Positions 43,468 through 53,012 of a DNA stretch of 64,000 nucleotides are shown piece by piece (position 1 is the first letter of the stretch; each line of letters opens with the position of its first letter). The stretch covers positions 248,001 through 312,000 of the forward strand of contig CAVOUB010000008.1 in the NCBI GenBank assembly GCA_963699495.1, in the 5' to 3' direction. The stretch comes from JAIBJN01 sp963699495 (GTDB lineage: Bacteria; Actinomycetota; Thermoleophilia; Gaiellales; Gaiellaceae). The notes under the pieces are model-generated. The model worked only from the letters and a program-made list of their open reading frames with translations, was not told the DNA's origin and searched no databases. The translations under genes were made by a program, and so were the position numbers.

Positions 43468-43971
43468 GTGCGTCCGGCGGAGCCGTCGGATCTGGCGCTG
43501 TTCCGGGCCATGCTCTACGAGGCGGCGTTCTGGCGCCCGGATGGGCCGAGACCGCCGCTCGATGAGTCGCTCGCCAATCCAGCGACTCGCGCCGCTACAT
43601 CGACGGATGGGGCCGGGCCGGCGATGCAGGCGTCGTCGCGTTGGACGAGCAGGGCGAGCCCGATTGGAGTGGCTTGGTACCGGCTCTTCAAGCCGAGCGA
43701 GCGCTGGCTATCGGCTTCGTCGATGAGCGGACGCCGGAGCTCTCGATCGCCGTCGTTTCGGAGGCACGCGCCCGAGGCGTCGGTACGCGGCTCCTGACGC
43801 GCTCATCGAGCACGCCCGAGCCGAGGGCTTCGAGGCGCTCAGCCTCAGCGTCGAGTCGGACAACCCGGCGCGACGCTCTACGAGCGCCTCGGGTTTGTCC
43901 GCGTCGGGGGAGACGCAGCCTGGACGATGCGAGTCGAAGTCAGATCCGGCCCCACGACCAGGCGCCGGTGA
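43468..43971 (+). pseudogene. GNAT-family acetyltransferase pseudogene
   Basis: Fragments in all three frames add up to one N-acetyltransferase. They include VRPAEPSDLALFRAMLYEAA, RYIDGWGRAGDAGVVALDEQ, GVAWYRLFKPSER, FVDERTPELSIAVVSEARAR plus GVGTRLL, ALIEHARAEGFEALSLSVES plus DNPAR, and LYERLGFVRVGGDAAWTMRV. At least six single-base insertions or deletions are needed between GTG 43468 and TGA 43971. The acetyl-CoA motif region (ARARGVGTRLL) is intact in sequence, so decay or base errors are recent. Confidence 0.7.
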
Positions 43972-43999
43972 AGACACTGCCTCCGCCGTCTGGGGTGGA

Positions 44000-44680
44000 C
44001 TACACCCGGCTCGACGGACAGAGATCCGTCAGCACGCACTCCTCGCAGCGCGGGCGCCTCGCGACGCACACCCGCCGGCCGTGCCAGATGAGGAGGTGCG
44101 GGAAGCGGGCCCACTCCTCGCGCGGGACGATGCGCATCAGGTCGCGCTCGATCTTCACCGGGTCGTCGTGCTTCGTCAGGCCGAGCCGCTGGGACAGCCG
44201 CCGGACGTGCGTGTCCACGACGACCCCCTGCGCGGCCCCCCGCTCGGCGGCGACGACGTTCGCGGTCTTGCGGCCGACTCCGGGGAGCCTGACGAGATCC
44301 TCCAGCCGCTCCGGCACCCGACCGTCGTACTCCTCGACGAGCATCTTCATGGCGCCGCGCAGGTTCCTCGCCTTCTGCCGGTACGTCCCGGTCGGGCGAA
44401 TGTCGGCCTCCAGCTCCTCCGGCGGGACGGCGAGGTAGTCCTCCGGCGTGCGGTACTTCGCAAAGAGCGTCTCCGTGACGCGGTTCACGGTCACGTCCGT
44501 CGTCTGGGCCGAGAGCATCACCGAGACCAAGAGCTCGACCGGATCACGGAAGCGGAGCGCGATGGTCGCGTCAGGGTGCGCCGCTGCCAGGCGGTCGATG
44601 ATCTCCCGGATCCGCTCGCGCTTCGGAGGGACGCGCTTCCGCGCCTCGCGGACGTAGCTACGCGGGCCCGCGCTCGCCAT
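44000..44680 (-). CDS. nth: Endonuclease III
   Basis: A 226-residue DNA glycosylase/AP lyase: LLVSVMLSAQTTDVTVNRVT, the helix-hairpin-helix LPGVGRKTANVVAAE with the catalytic Lys, catalytic Asp in VVVDTHVRRLSQRLGL, and a C-terminal Fe-S loop (CVARRPRCEECVLTDLC). It removes oxidised pyrimidines. The N-terminal 20 residues are an extra basic stretch. It converges on the GNAT pseudogene. Confidence 0.96.
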   Translation of the reverse strand: MASAGPRSYVREARKRVPPKRERIREIIDRLAAAHPDATIALRFRDPVELLVSVMLSAQTTDVTVNRVTETLFAKYRTPEDYLAVPPEELEADIRPTGTYRQKARNLRGAMKMLVEEYDGRVPERLEDLVRLPGVGRKTANVVAAERGAAQGVVVDTHVRRLSQRLGLTKHDDPVKIERDLMRIVPREEWARFPHLLIWHGRRVCVARRPRCEECVLTDLCPSSRV

Positions 44681-44693
44681 CCGGAGCGGGTTG

Positions 44694-44699
44694 TAGGTT
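44694..44699 (+). promoter_or_regulatory. -10 box of the 115-residue membrane gene
   Basis: TAGGTT ends six bases before GTG 44706. Confidence 0.5.
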
Positions 44700-44705
44700 G
44701 ACCGC

Positions 44706-45053
44706 GTGGCTCAGGACAAGCCTCGGAGGGATCCGCTGGAGCGCCGCACGATCTGGGTATTCGTGGTGGCGATCGTCGCGTTCGTGCTGCCGTCGATCAG
44801 CTTCGCCTTCCTGGGCGGCCCCGAGTGGTGGAACGTCGCCCTCTGGATCGCGGGCGAGACGGCCATCCTCCTGGCGATCGGCGCAGCCGGAGTCGCGCTG
44901 ATGCCCCTCCGCACCTTCTTGCCCGCCGTCGCGCAGCGGGACGCCGAGATCCTGTCGCTCGCGATCCTGCTGCTCTGGGTCGGATTCGCATTCATGCTGA
45001 TCAACCTCTCGATCGTCTCGATCGACGCGCTCGGCGAGTCCGACTTCTACTAG
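44706..45053 (+). CDS. Three-helix membrane protein, 115 aa
   Basis: After a basic N-terminus the protein has three hydrophobic segments (IWVFVVAIVAFVLPSISFAF, VALWIAGETAILLAIGAAGV, ILLLWVGFAFMLINLSIVSI). No family recognised. GTG 44706 sits six bases after TAGGTT. Its TAG shares CTAG with the stop of the convergent AddA-like gene. Confidence 0.75.
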   Translation: MAQDKPRRDPLERRTIWVFVVAIVAFVLPSISFAFLGGPEWWNVALWIAGETAILLAIGAAGVALMPLRTFLPAVAQRDAEILSLAILLLWVGFAFMLINLSIVSIDALGESDFY

Positions 45054-48000
45054 ACCTCGGCGTACTCGGCCGGAATCTGCACGGACAGCAGCCTGGGCCC
45101 TGCGCACACGCGGTCGAGGGCAGGGCAGCCCGCACAGTTGAACTCGCTGGGCGTCGGCCGGAAGTCGCCTTCGTTGATGCGCGCGATGGCCGCCGAGAGC
45201 TCCGCTTCGAGCCCGGCCAGGTCGTCGCGGCGGAACGCGGTCGAGACCACTGCGTCCGGCCGCTCGAGGAAGTGGTAGACGACCTCGACCTCGTCCGCTC
45301 CCGCGCGGAAGCTGGCAAGAGCGTAGACGAGCTGCTGCAACCGGTAGTCGGCCTGGACGATCTCCTCGGGCGTACCCTCGGCGAGCGAGTTGGTCTTGTA
45401 GTCGAGGACGAGCGTCTGCGCGCCGTCGCTCCAGCACACGTCGAGGCGCCCGTGGAGAAGGACGCCGTCGTGCTCGAACGCGAAGGGCCGCTCGGGAACT
45501 GCCCCCGCGAGGCCCGCGATCCGGCCGGCCAGCTCGGAGCCGCAGTAGGACTCGACGAACCCGCGGATCCGGCCGAGCTCCTCGTCGGTAGCCCCCGGGT
45601 ACCAGGCGCGCACGGCCTCCACCTCGGGGACCTCCGGGGCGGAGAGGTCGACGGCCTCGAGCAGCCGGTGGACAGCGTCGCCGAGCTCCGTCGCGGCCAG
45701 CCCCCGCCCGCCGGGGACGGTGCCGTGGGCATCCTCGGGCCGCATCCCGGCAACACGCTCGGCGTAGTAGCGGTACGAGCAGCGATCGAAGAGCGCCAGT
45801 GCGCTGTACGAGAGGCGACGGACCCGGTGGAGCGGAGGCGTGGGGACCGGCACCAGCTCCGGCAGACGAGGCGCGGGCGGCAGAAGCGGAGCGAGCTCCT
45901 CGCCGACGAAGAGCTCGAGCTGGCCCTCCTCCGGAGCCGCGACCTCGGGCACCGCCGCAGGCACCTCGTCCTCGGGCCGGTGCCGGTCGACCCGCACCAG
46001 CAGCCGCGCCCCGTCACGCACGATCTCCACCGGGCCGTCGCCGGCTGCGTCGAGCTCCTGCGCCTCGAGCCGGGCGAGCACCCAGCCGATCGGGGTCGCC
46101 TGGTCGGCGGCCCGGTCCGGGTCGATGGCGCCCGAGACGATCAGGCGGTCGACCGCCCGCGTCATCGCAACGTAGTAGAGGCGAAGGCGCTCGGCGCGCT
46201 CGGCCTCGCGCTCGGCCTCGCGCACGCGCTCGTACTCGAAGGCGGGCCTGCGGGAGCCTGTGGCCGGGTCGGCGACCCGGAAGCCGAAGCGCCCGTCGGG
46301 CAGGCAGAGGATCTCGTCGGGCGACGGCGCGTTCCGGTCGCGCCCCGCGTCGGCAACGATCACGACCTTGAACTCGAGCCCCTTGGCCGAGTGGATGGTG
46401 AGGAGCCGGACGGCGTCGGCGTCCTCCTCCTCGGCGACGGCCTCGAGCTCTCGGGCGCCAACGGCCTCCTGCTCCCGGACGAAGCGCACGAAGCCTTCGA
46501 CGTCACGGCCGCGCAGCTCCTCGTACGAGCGGGCGAGCCGGGCGAGCTTGCGCATGTTGGCGTAGCGCCGCCGCCCGTCCCACTGGACGAGGACCGCCAA
46601 GTCGTAGTCGTGGTCGGCGACGATACGCTCGCAGAGCTGCTCCAGGGAGAGGCCGTTCGCGGCGCCGGCGAGCCGCTCGAAGCGCTGGAGAAACGCGCGG
46701 CACAGGCGCCGGTCCTCGTCCGAGAGGTCGGCGGGAAGGCCACGCTCGAAGGGAAGGAAGAGCGGGCGCTTGGGCGCCGCACGGCGGATCAGCACGAGCG
46801 CGTCGTTCGAGAGGCCGACGAACGGCGATGCAAGCACGGTCACGAGCGCCTCGTCGTCGTAGCGGTTGTGGAGCAGGCGCAGGTACGCGAGGAGGTCGAC
46901 GACCTGCTGCTGGCCGAAGTAGCCGCGCCCGGTCGCGCGGTAGGTCTGCAGGCCGGCTCTCCGCAGCTCCTCCTCGTAGTGCTCGGCATCCGTGCCGGCG
47001 GCGAAGAGGAGGACGATCTCGCCCGCGCTCGCCTCGCCGGAGTCGACCAGCTGCCGTACGCGCGCGGCGATGTGCTGCGCCTCGGCCCGGCGCCAGTGCG
47101 TCGGCGTCCCTGCGTAGCTCGACTTGTCCGTGACGAGGAGCTCGACCGGCGTGCCGAAGACCGGGTCGGGGAAGCGCCCGGCTGCCTCGAGCGGCTGGAA
47201 GTCGTCGCCGAACTCGCTCGAGAAGAGGTGGTTCACGGCGGCGAGCACCTCGGGCCGGGAGCGGTAGTTCTGCGTGAGCGCGAGCACTCCGCCCGACTGC
47301 TCGCGGCGCTCGCGGAAGACCTCCACGTCCGCGTGGCGGAAGCGGTAGATGGACTGGAACTCGTCCCCGACGAAGAAGAGCTCCTTCCCCTCCGGGCCCT
47401 CGGCGAGCAGGTCGACGATCTCGCACTGGAGCCGGTTCGTGTCCTGGAACTCGTCCACCATGATCGAGCGGAAGCGCCAGCTCTCGCTCTCGCGCACGCC
47501 GGAGTCGTCCCGGAGAAGGTCGCGCGCGGCGAGCTGGAGATCCTCGAAGTCGAGCGCGGACTCACGATCCTTGGCCGCGCGGTAGGCGGTGCCGAAGCGC
47601 TCCAGCAGCTCCTGCAGGAGGTCACGGTCGCGCGCGGCGAGCTCGTCCAGCGCCGCCTGCTCGACCCCGCGGCGCGCCTCCTCGTAGCTGGCGGCGCGCT
47701 CGCCCTTCGCCTTCAGCTCGCCGAGGTCGAGCAGGCGCTCCGGCAGCGTGCGCTCGGCGAGGACCTCGAGCGCCCGTGCTGCGGTGGCGCGTGCCGTCTC
47801 CCCTGCCTCCTCGTCGGCGGCGAGCGCCGCGCGCGGCCGCGCTCAGCTCCGCGGTCCGGGCGGCGAGGCCGAGCCGCTCGCCGAGCTCGAGCTCCAGCGG
47901 GCGCCCGGCAGCGCGCAGCGTCTCGTGCACGCCGGTGAGCATGCGCCGGAGCCCGCGGACTCCGTACGTGGCCAGCAGGCCGAGTCGCTGCTCGTCGCCG

Positions 48001-48413
48001 TCGGCGCAGAACTCGGTCAGCGCCAGCTCGAACGCCTCGCGCTGCAGGACCCGAGCCTGTGCGTCGTCGAGAACGCGGAAGCGGGGGTCGATCCCGGCGG
48101 CGAACGGATGGGCTCGCAGGAGCCTGTGGCAGAAGCCGTGGATCGTCGAGATCCAGGCGGCGTCGAGCTCGCGCGCGAGCTCGGGCCGGCCCGCCTCGCT
48201 CAGCCGGGCGCGGATGCGGTCACGTAGCTCGCCGGCCGCTCTCTCCGTGTACGTGATCACGAGCAGCGAGTCGACGTCGAGCCCGCGCTCGCAGACGGCC
48301 TTGACGAAGCGCTCGACGAGCACGGTCGTCTTCCCCGTCCCGGCGCCGGCGGACACGAAGACGACGCCCGGGGCCTCGATGGCGGCGGCCTGCTCGGGAT
48401 TCGGAGCGTTCAT
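45050..48413 (-). CDS. AddA-like UvrD helicase-nuclease, one frameshift
   Basis: Corrected length is about 1120 residues. Walker A is VSAGAGTGKTTVLVERF, followed by TIHGFCHRLLRAHPFA, DEFQDTNRLQCEIVDLLAEG, VGDEFQSIYRFRHADVEVF, LTIHSAKGLEFKVV and YYVAMTRAVDRLIVSG. A C-terminal PD-(D/E)XK nuclease (LHGRLDVCWSDGAQTLVLDY) has Fe-S-like Cys (CAGCPALDRVC plus FDRCSYRYY). The two frames join near 47826: the first reads AARTAELSAAARGARRRRG, and removing one base gives AARAALAADEEAGE in the second. ATG 48413 overlaps the AddB stop (ATGA). Confidence 0.85.
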
Positions 48414-51337
48414 TGCCGTTTCACCCGGCACATGGGCGCGAGGTCGCACCAGGACGGGCAGCCGCCGTCGCCGAGCGGATCGTGCCTGACGTCGCCGCCG
48501 CGGATCCGCTCCACGAAGCCGCGGGCGTGCTCGGTCGCGCGGTCGATCTGCGCCCAGAAGTCGTCCTCGTCGCGGTAGTCGTTCCTCTGGAAGCCGGGGA
48601 TCCCGTCGTCGCGCGCCGTCGCCCGAAGAAGGCCGCGCGCCTCCCCCTCGCCGGCGAGCGCCCGGTAGAGGCCCCCGAGCGGCTCGATCCCGACGAGGTC
48701 GCGCAGCACGAGCATGTAGAGCGGGATCTGGAGCCGCAGCTCGGAGTCGATCTTCGCCGCCGAGAACGCCGTCTTGCCCGACTTGTAGTCCCAGACGATC
48801 CCGCGGGCGCTGAACGGGTCGACGTCGATCCGGTCGATCTTCCCGGAGAGGGCGAATCCGCCCAGCTCGAGCCCGCGCTGCAGCTCGGGGGCCGAGCGCT
48901 CCGTGCCGAAGGAAACCTCGAAGCGGCGCGGGACGAGCGGCGCTTCGGTCTCCGCCTCGTCGCGGACGAACCGCTCGAGGTCGCGCCAGAGCTGGCCCTG
49001 CAGTTCGCGGCGCTCGAGGTCGGTCAGCTCCTGGCGCACGCCGTCGATCGCCTCGTCGAAGCACCGCCGAAGGAAGCGGACCGCGTCCTCGAGCTGGGCG
49101 GCTTCGACCCGCTCGGTCCCCACCTCCTTGGGAAGGCCGGCGTAGAAGCGGTGCAGCGTCGTGTGGGCGATCGAGCCGCGCAGCTTCGCGTCCACCTCGG
49201 CGTCGATCGAGCGCGGCGAGATGACGCGCTCGACGAACCAGATCGACGAGCACGAAGCGAAGGTCTCGAGCTCGGTCACGTTGAAGGTCGAGCGCCCGCC
49301 GAGCTCCGCGAGGACGGCCGGATTCGTCAGCGTCGTGCTGCGCCGGAAGGCCGAACGTGCCCGCTCGAGGCGCCGTTCCCAGCCGTTGGCGAGCGCCAGG
49401 GCTTCTGCCTCGACGGGGTCGCGCGCCGCCAGAGCCGCGAGCGCGCGCAGCCGCTCGCGTTCTGTCGGGGCGTCCTCGAGCGGCCAGGTCAACGCCGAGA
49501 GCGGCCTCCTCCGCGTCCACCGCGCCACCTCCGTCGGGTCGAACAGCGCCCGTGTCTCGTCCCAGAAGGGGCTGGCCAGCCGCGGTGCACCGTCGTCGGT
49601 GGCCGCCTCGCGCACGAGGTAGAGCCGGCGGGACGGCCGCGTGCAGGCGGCGTAGAAGAGGTACCGCTCGCGCGCGACCGGCTCAGGGCGCACCAGCCGC
49701 GAGCGCGTGCGCTCGTCGAGCTCCCGGCGGGCGTCGTCGTCGAGGAACGGCGAGGGCGACGCGCGACGCGGAAGGCTCCCTTCCTCCAAGCCGAGCACGA
49801 AGACCGTGTCGAAGCGCCGTGTCCGGGCGCGGAGGAGGTCGAGCACGGCGACCCGGCCGGGCTCGGCGGCGGACGCGGCCGTGACGGACAGGCGCTCGAG
49901 GGCCGCGAGCACGTCCTCGCGGGTCAGCTCCCCGGCGAGATCGCGCCAGCCCTCGAGCTCCTGCAGGAGCCTGCTCACCGCCTCGAACGTGCGCAGGTCG
50001 AGCCGCGAGGCCTCCCCTACCGGCGGGGACTCGAGCCCGTGCGCGCCGCGCAGCATCACGCGGCCGAGGACGCGGACGGCCTCGGTCGGGGTCTCTGCGG
50101 CGCGGACCTCACCGAGAGCCGGAAGCGGCTGGCCGCGCAGAGCGACGACGCGCTCCTCGATGTCCGACCGGATCCCGAGCCCGCGGAGCCGGCCTTCGAG
50201 ATAGTCCGCCGAGGAGCGCGGCAGCCCGGAATAAGGAGAGCGCAGGAAGCCGAACAGGTCGCGCCGGCTTTCCGTCTGCCAGAGGAAGCGGAGCGCGCAG
50301 AGGAGCGCGTGACCGAACGGCGTCTGCCCGAGGCGGATGCGACCCTCCGGCGCGTACGGGATCCCGGCCGCGGAGAGCACAGTCTCGAGCGGGGCGCGCA
50401 ACCGGTCGAGGGAGGGGCAGACGACTCCGATCTCCTCGGGGGCCGTCCCGTCGCGGAAGAGGGCCAGAATCTCGTCCGCGACCAGCTCGAGCGACCCCCG
50501 CGAGCCTGCACCCTCCAAGAACCGAACGGCGCCCTCGAGCGGCGGAGGATCGACCCGCGGGCCGTCCGCAAAGAGGGTTCTCTCGAGGTGCGCGAGGGCG
50601 GGGTGCGCGATCTCCGCGTACGCGGGCGGCAGCTCCTCGACGCGACCGTCGGCGAGCCCGGCGAGATCGGCGGCCGCCCGGCCCAGGGACGCGAAGGCCG
50701 GTCGGCCCGGTTCGTACGGGAGGGAGACGTGGACGTCGGCCCGGCCGGCCAGCGCCTGCAGGAGCGCCCACTGGGCGCCCGTCAGATCCTCGAACCCATA
50801 GGCGAGCACCGGGCGGCCGTCCCACGCGGCCAGCTCTCCCTCGACCCGCTCCACCGCCCGACGGCGCTCGAGGTCGCGGTCGTCGAGCCCCAGCCGGCCC
50901 AGCTCCTCGCGATACGCGGCGTACAGGCCGGCCAGGTCGCCGTCGACGTCGGCCGGCTCCACGAGCCCGGACTCGAGCTCGGAGATGGCGCCGAGCAGCG
51001 TGTCTCCGAACCCCGAGAAACGCGCCGACGCCCCGAGCCCGTTCAGGCTCGCGCCCGCGAGGACGCGCCGGAGGACGAGCGCGCGCTGGGCCTCGGTCGC
51101 AACCTTGCGAGGCTCTCCGGCGGCGCGGGCGATCCACTCGAAGAGGTCGTCGAAGGTGCCGATGTGCCCGCCCAGGAGCGCCGGACGGCGCGCCAAGAGG
51201 TCGCGCTCCACGCGATCGACTTCCGCCCGGTTCGGCACGACGAGATACGGCTCGCGGTCGAGGTTCTCCAGGTATCGATCGAGGAGCCGCGAGACTTTCC
51301 CGGCGTTCGCCGGGCCAACCAGCAACGCCAGCGGCAC
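48410..51337 (-). CDS. AddB-like PD-(D/E)XK nuclease/helicase subunit
   Basis: A 975-residue protein. The N-terminus has a P-loop-like GPANAGKV (residues 8-15) and UvrD-like folds without complete helicase motifs. The C-terminus has a nuclease: FALSGKIDRIDVDPFSARGI, VWDYKSGKTAFSAAKIDSEL, and Fe-S Cys (FASCSSIWFV and CPSWCDLAPMC). With the AddA-like gene it would process double-strand breaks. GTG start, six bases after TAGAAT. Coupled to AddA by ATGA. Confidence 0.88.
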   Translation of the reverse strand: MPLALLVGPANAGKVSRLLDRYLENLDREPYLVVPNRAEVDRVERDLLARRPALLGGHIGTFDDLFEWIARAAGEPRKVATEAQRALVLRRVLAGASLNGLGASARFSGFGDTLLGAISELESGLVEPADVDGDLAGLYAAYREELGRLGLDDRDLERRRAVERVEGELAAWDGRPVLAYGFEDLTGAQWALLQALAGRADVHVSLPYEPGRPAFASLGRAAADLAGLADGRVEELPPAYAEIAHPALAHLERTLFADGPRVDPPPLEGAVRFLEGAGSRGSLELVADEILALFRDGTAPEEIGVVCPSLDRLRAPLETVLSAAGIPYAPEGRIRLGQTPFGHALLCALRFLWQTESRRDLFGFLRSPYSGLPRSSADYLEGRLRGLGIRSDIEERVVALRGQPLPALGEVRAAETPTEAVRVLGRVMLRGAHGLESPPVGEASRLDLRTFEAVSRLLQELEGWRDLAGELTREDVLAALERLSVTAASAAEPGRVAVLDLLRARTRRFDTVFVLGLEEGSLPRRASPSPFLDDDARRELDERTRSRLVRPEPVARERYLFYAACTRPSRRLYLVREAATDDGAPRLASPFWDETRALFDPTEVARWTRRRPLSALTWPLEDAPTERERLRALAALAARDPVEAEALALANGWERRLERARSAFRRSTTLTNPAVLAELGGRSTFNVTELETFASCSSIWFVERVISPRSIDAEVDAKLRGSIAHTTLHRFYAGLPKEVGTERVEAAQLEDAVRFLRRCFDEAIDGVRQELTDLERRELQGQLWRDLERFVRDEAETEAPLVPRRFEVSFGTERSAPELQRGLELGGFALSGKIDRIDVDPFSARGIVWDYKSGKTAFSAAKIDSELRLQIPLYMLVLRDLVGIEPLGGLYRALAGEGEARGLLRATARDDGIPGFQRNDYRDEDDFWAQIDRATEHARGFVERIRGGDVRHDPLGDGGCPSWCDLAPMCRVKRQ

Positions 51338-51343
51338 CGATGC

Positions 51344-51349
51344 ATTCTA
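51344..51349 (-). promoter_or_regulatory. -10 box of the AddB-like gene
   Basis: TAGAAT on the minus strand ends six bases before GTG 51337. Confidence 0.5.
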
Positions 51350-51523
51350 GATGCCCGGCCGGGCGACTCGGGTGCTCGCGGGGGCGGCTGGGACCGAGCC
51401 GGGCGCCGCGATCGCCCGCAGTCGCGTACCGGTCGGTACGCGCAAGGGCGAGCGCGACGATCCGGCGCAGCGTCGCAGGCGGCATCCGCGAGTGCCGGAG
51501 CCGTACGTCCGGGTATCGAGATG

Positions 51524-51565
51524 CCCGACCGGCGGCCATCGCGCCCACGGTGGGCACCGGTCGGG
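51524..51565. terminator. Nested hairpin after the zinc-ribbon gene
   Basis: CCCGACCGG (51524-51532) pairs with CCGGTCGGG (51557-51565) and encloses GCCCAC-g-GTGGGC (51543-51555). It lies within 70 bases of the zinc-ribbon gene stop and is probably its terminator; there is no T-run. Confidence 0.5.
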
Positions 51566-51589
51566 CGTCCAGCGCCCTGAGGAGAGCTG

Positions 51590-51784
51590 TCAGGCGGCCG
51601 ACTTCGGCCGCCGGCCACGGCGTGCCGCGGGGCGGCCGGGCATGGTGCCGGCGCAGTCGTCGCAGAGGTCCGCCGCCTTGGCGCCGCGGCGGGCGTCGGT
51701 GTACGTGACCCGGAGAGCCGCCCCCTTGCCTTCGCCGACCTCGGCCCCGCAGTTGTCACAAACGAGAATCGTCTTCTTTGCCAC
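51590..51784 (-). CDS. Small zinc-ribbon protein with AT-hook-like tail, 64 aa
   Basis: GTG 51784 has AGGAGG eight bases upstream. The product has CDNC and CDDC pairs about 30 residues apart for one zinc ion. The tail MPGRPAARRGRRPKSA contains RGRRP, like an AT-hook. It may bind DNA or RNA. I recall similar proteins in related genomes but did not search. A hairpin follows the stop. Confidence 0.75.
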   Translation of the reverse strand: MAKKTILVCDNCGAEVGEGKGAALRVTYTDARRGAKAADLCDDCAGTMPGRPAARRGRRPKSAA

Positions 51785-51830
51785 GCTATTTCCTCCTGGA
51801 GAGCTCGTCGCTTGCTGAGTCGCGCGAACT

Positions 51831-53012
51831 CTACTCCGAGGAAATGCGGGCGTGCAAAAACGAGGCGATCGGATGCTCGTTCCCGCGCAACCTGTTGTCA
51901 GCAACCGTGGCGTCGGCCCCGTAGTGGGAGACGATCCCGAATCCCATACGCGTGCGGTCCCCGGAATGCAGGTCTGGTCTCGTCCCGGTGACGGAATTCC
52001 GCTCGATCTTGCACATCGAATAGTCGCCGCAGAAAATCCCGACGCCGAGCGCATCGGCGACGTCGTTCTCCCTGACGTCGGCCATCGACATCTCGGTGAG
52101 CGTGATTCCCCGCAAGCTCGTCTGGCTGACGCGATTGCCGCGGACAAGCACGTGGGCGAAATGGGTCACGATGCCCTCCCTGCCGCCGGTCACCGTGCAG
52201 CCCTCGATCGTGGAGGGCGCGAGGTCGAAGCCGAACGAGACGTCGATCCCCTGGGTGTAGGTTCCCGCGAGCTCCCCAACGACACAGTCGCGGACGGTGA
52301 CGGTGCTCCGCCTGACGTGGATGCCGTCGAGCGTCGCTCCGAGCACGCTCACGCGCTCGAGCAGCACCCTCTCCGCCCCGTCGACCTCGATCCCGTGCTC
52401 GCCCCCGACGACCGTCACGTCCCGGACGGTCACGTCGTCGGCCGTCACGACGATCCCGCCCCGGACCACGGCCCCGGGCTCGCCGAGCAGGCGTTGCGAG
52501 CGGTCGAGGACGAGAGGCCCCTCGTGGATCCCGGCGGCGAGGTGGACGACGGGCGGCTGCGTCATCCAGGCGACGCTCGCCGCCGCCGCGACGACGACGA
52601 GCGCGGCTGCAGCCGCAGTCGCCCCGCCGCGGCCGAGCTCCCCCCCGTCCTCCCCGTAGGAGAGCCTGGCGACCGGGAAGACGGCCTGGCCGAGCACCTG
52701 TGCGAGAAGCCACGAGCCTGCGTAGAACCCGAGCGCGGCGCTCAGAGGCGCGCCGACGTCCAGCAGCCGGGCGAGCCCCATCACGAGACCGAGCTCGAGG
52801 AGCCCGAGTGGCAGCGCGGCCCACCCGGGCTGGTACGGCAGGAGCCGGTGGTAGACGAGCGCGTCCAGCGCGAGGCCGACCGCGAGCATCAGCGCGGCGA
52901 GCTCGACAGGCCACCAGGCCTGCAACGCGAGCGCCAGCAGGCAGGCGGCGACGAGCGGTGCGAGCACGGTCGCAAGCCGCGAATCGAGGCGTCCTCTCAG
53001 CGTGTACGCCAC
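51831..53012 (-). CDS. Membrane-anchored right-handed beta-helix (NosD/PbH1-like) protein
   Basis: The 393-residue protein has about five N-terminal hydrophobic segments (VLAPLVAACLLALALQAWWP to VVAAAASVAWMTQP). A beta-helix follows with repeated turns of the type VTVRDVTVVGGEHGIEVDGA, VTVRDCVVGELAG and NRVSQTSLRGITLTEMSMAD. Such domains bind or cleave polysaccharides, or act as NosD-like maturation factors. GTG 53012 overlaps the FAD-protein gene by 16 bases. It lies at the end of the sugar ABC operon. Confidence 0.78.
   Translation of the reverse strand: MAYTLRGRLDSRLATVLAPLVAACLLALALQAWWPVELAALMLAVGLALDALVYHRLLPYQPGWAALPLGLLELGLVMGLARLLDVGAPLSAALGFYAGSWLLAQVLGQAVFPVARLSYGEDGGELGRGGATAAAAALVVVAAAASVAWMTQPPVVHLAAGIHEGPLVLDRSQRLLGEPGAVVRGGIVVTADDVTVRDVTVVGGEHGIEVDGAERVLLERVSVLGATLDGIHVRRSTVTVRDCVVGELAGTYTQGIDVSFGFDLAPSTIEGCTVTGGREGIVTHFAHVLVRGNRVSQTSLRGITLTEMSMADVRENDVADALGVGIFCGDYSMCKIERNSVTGTRPDLHSGDRTRMGFGIVSHYGADATVADNRLRGNEHPIASFLHARISSE

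Noticed and set aside
44825..47938. 1037-residue open frame on the plus strand
   Set aside because: Antisense to the AddA-like helicase, whose motifs are clear on the minus strand. No domain or ribosome site.
48413..51580. 1055-residue open frame on the plus strand
   Set aside because: It is the mirror of the AddB-like gene on the minus strand. Its sequence is low-complexity Arg/Glu/Val-rich, typical of antisense frames in GC-rich genes, with no recognisable domain.
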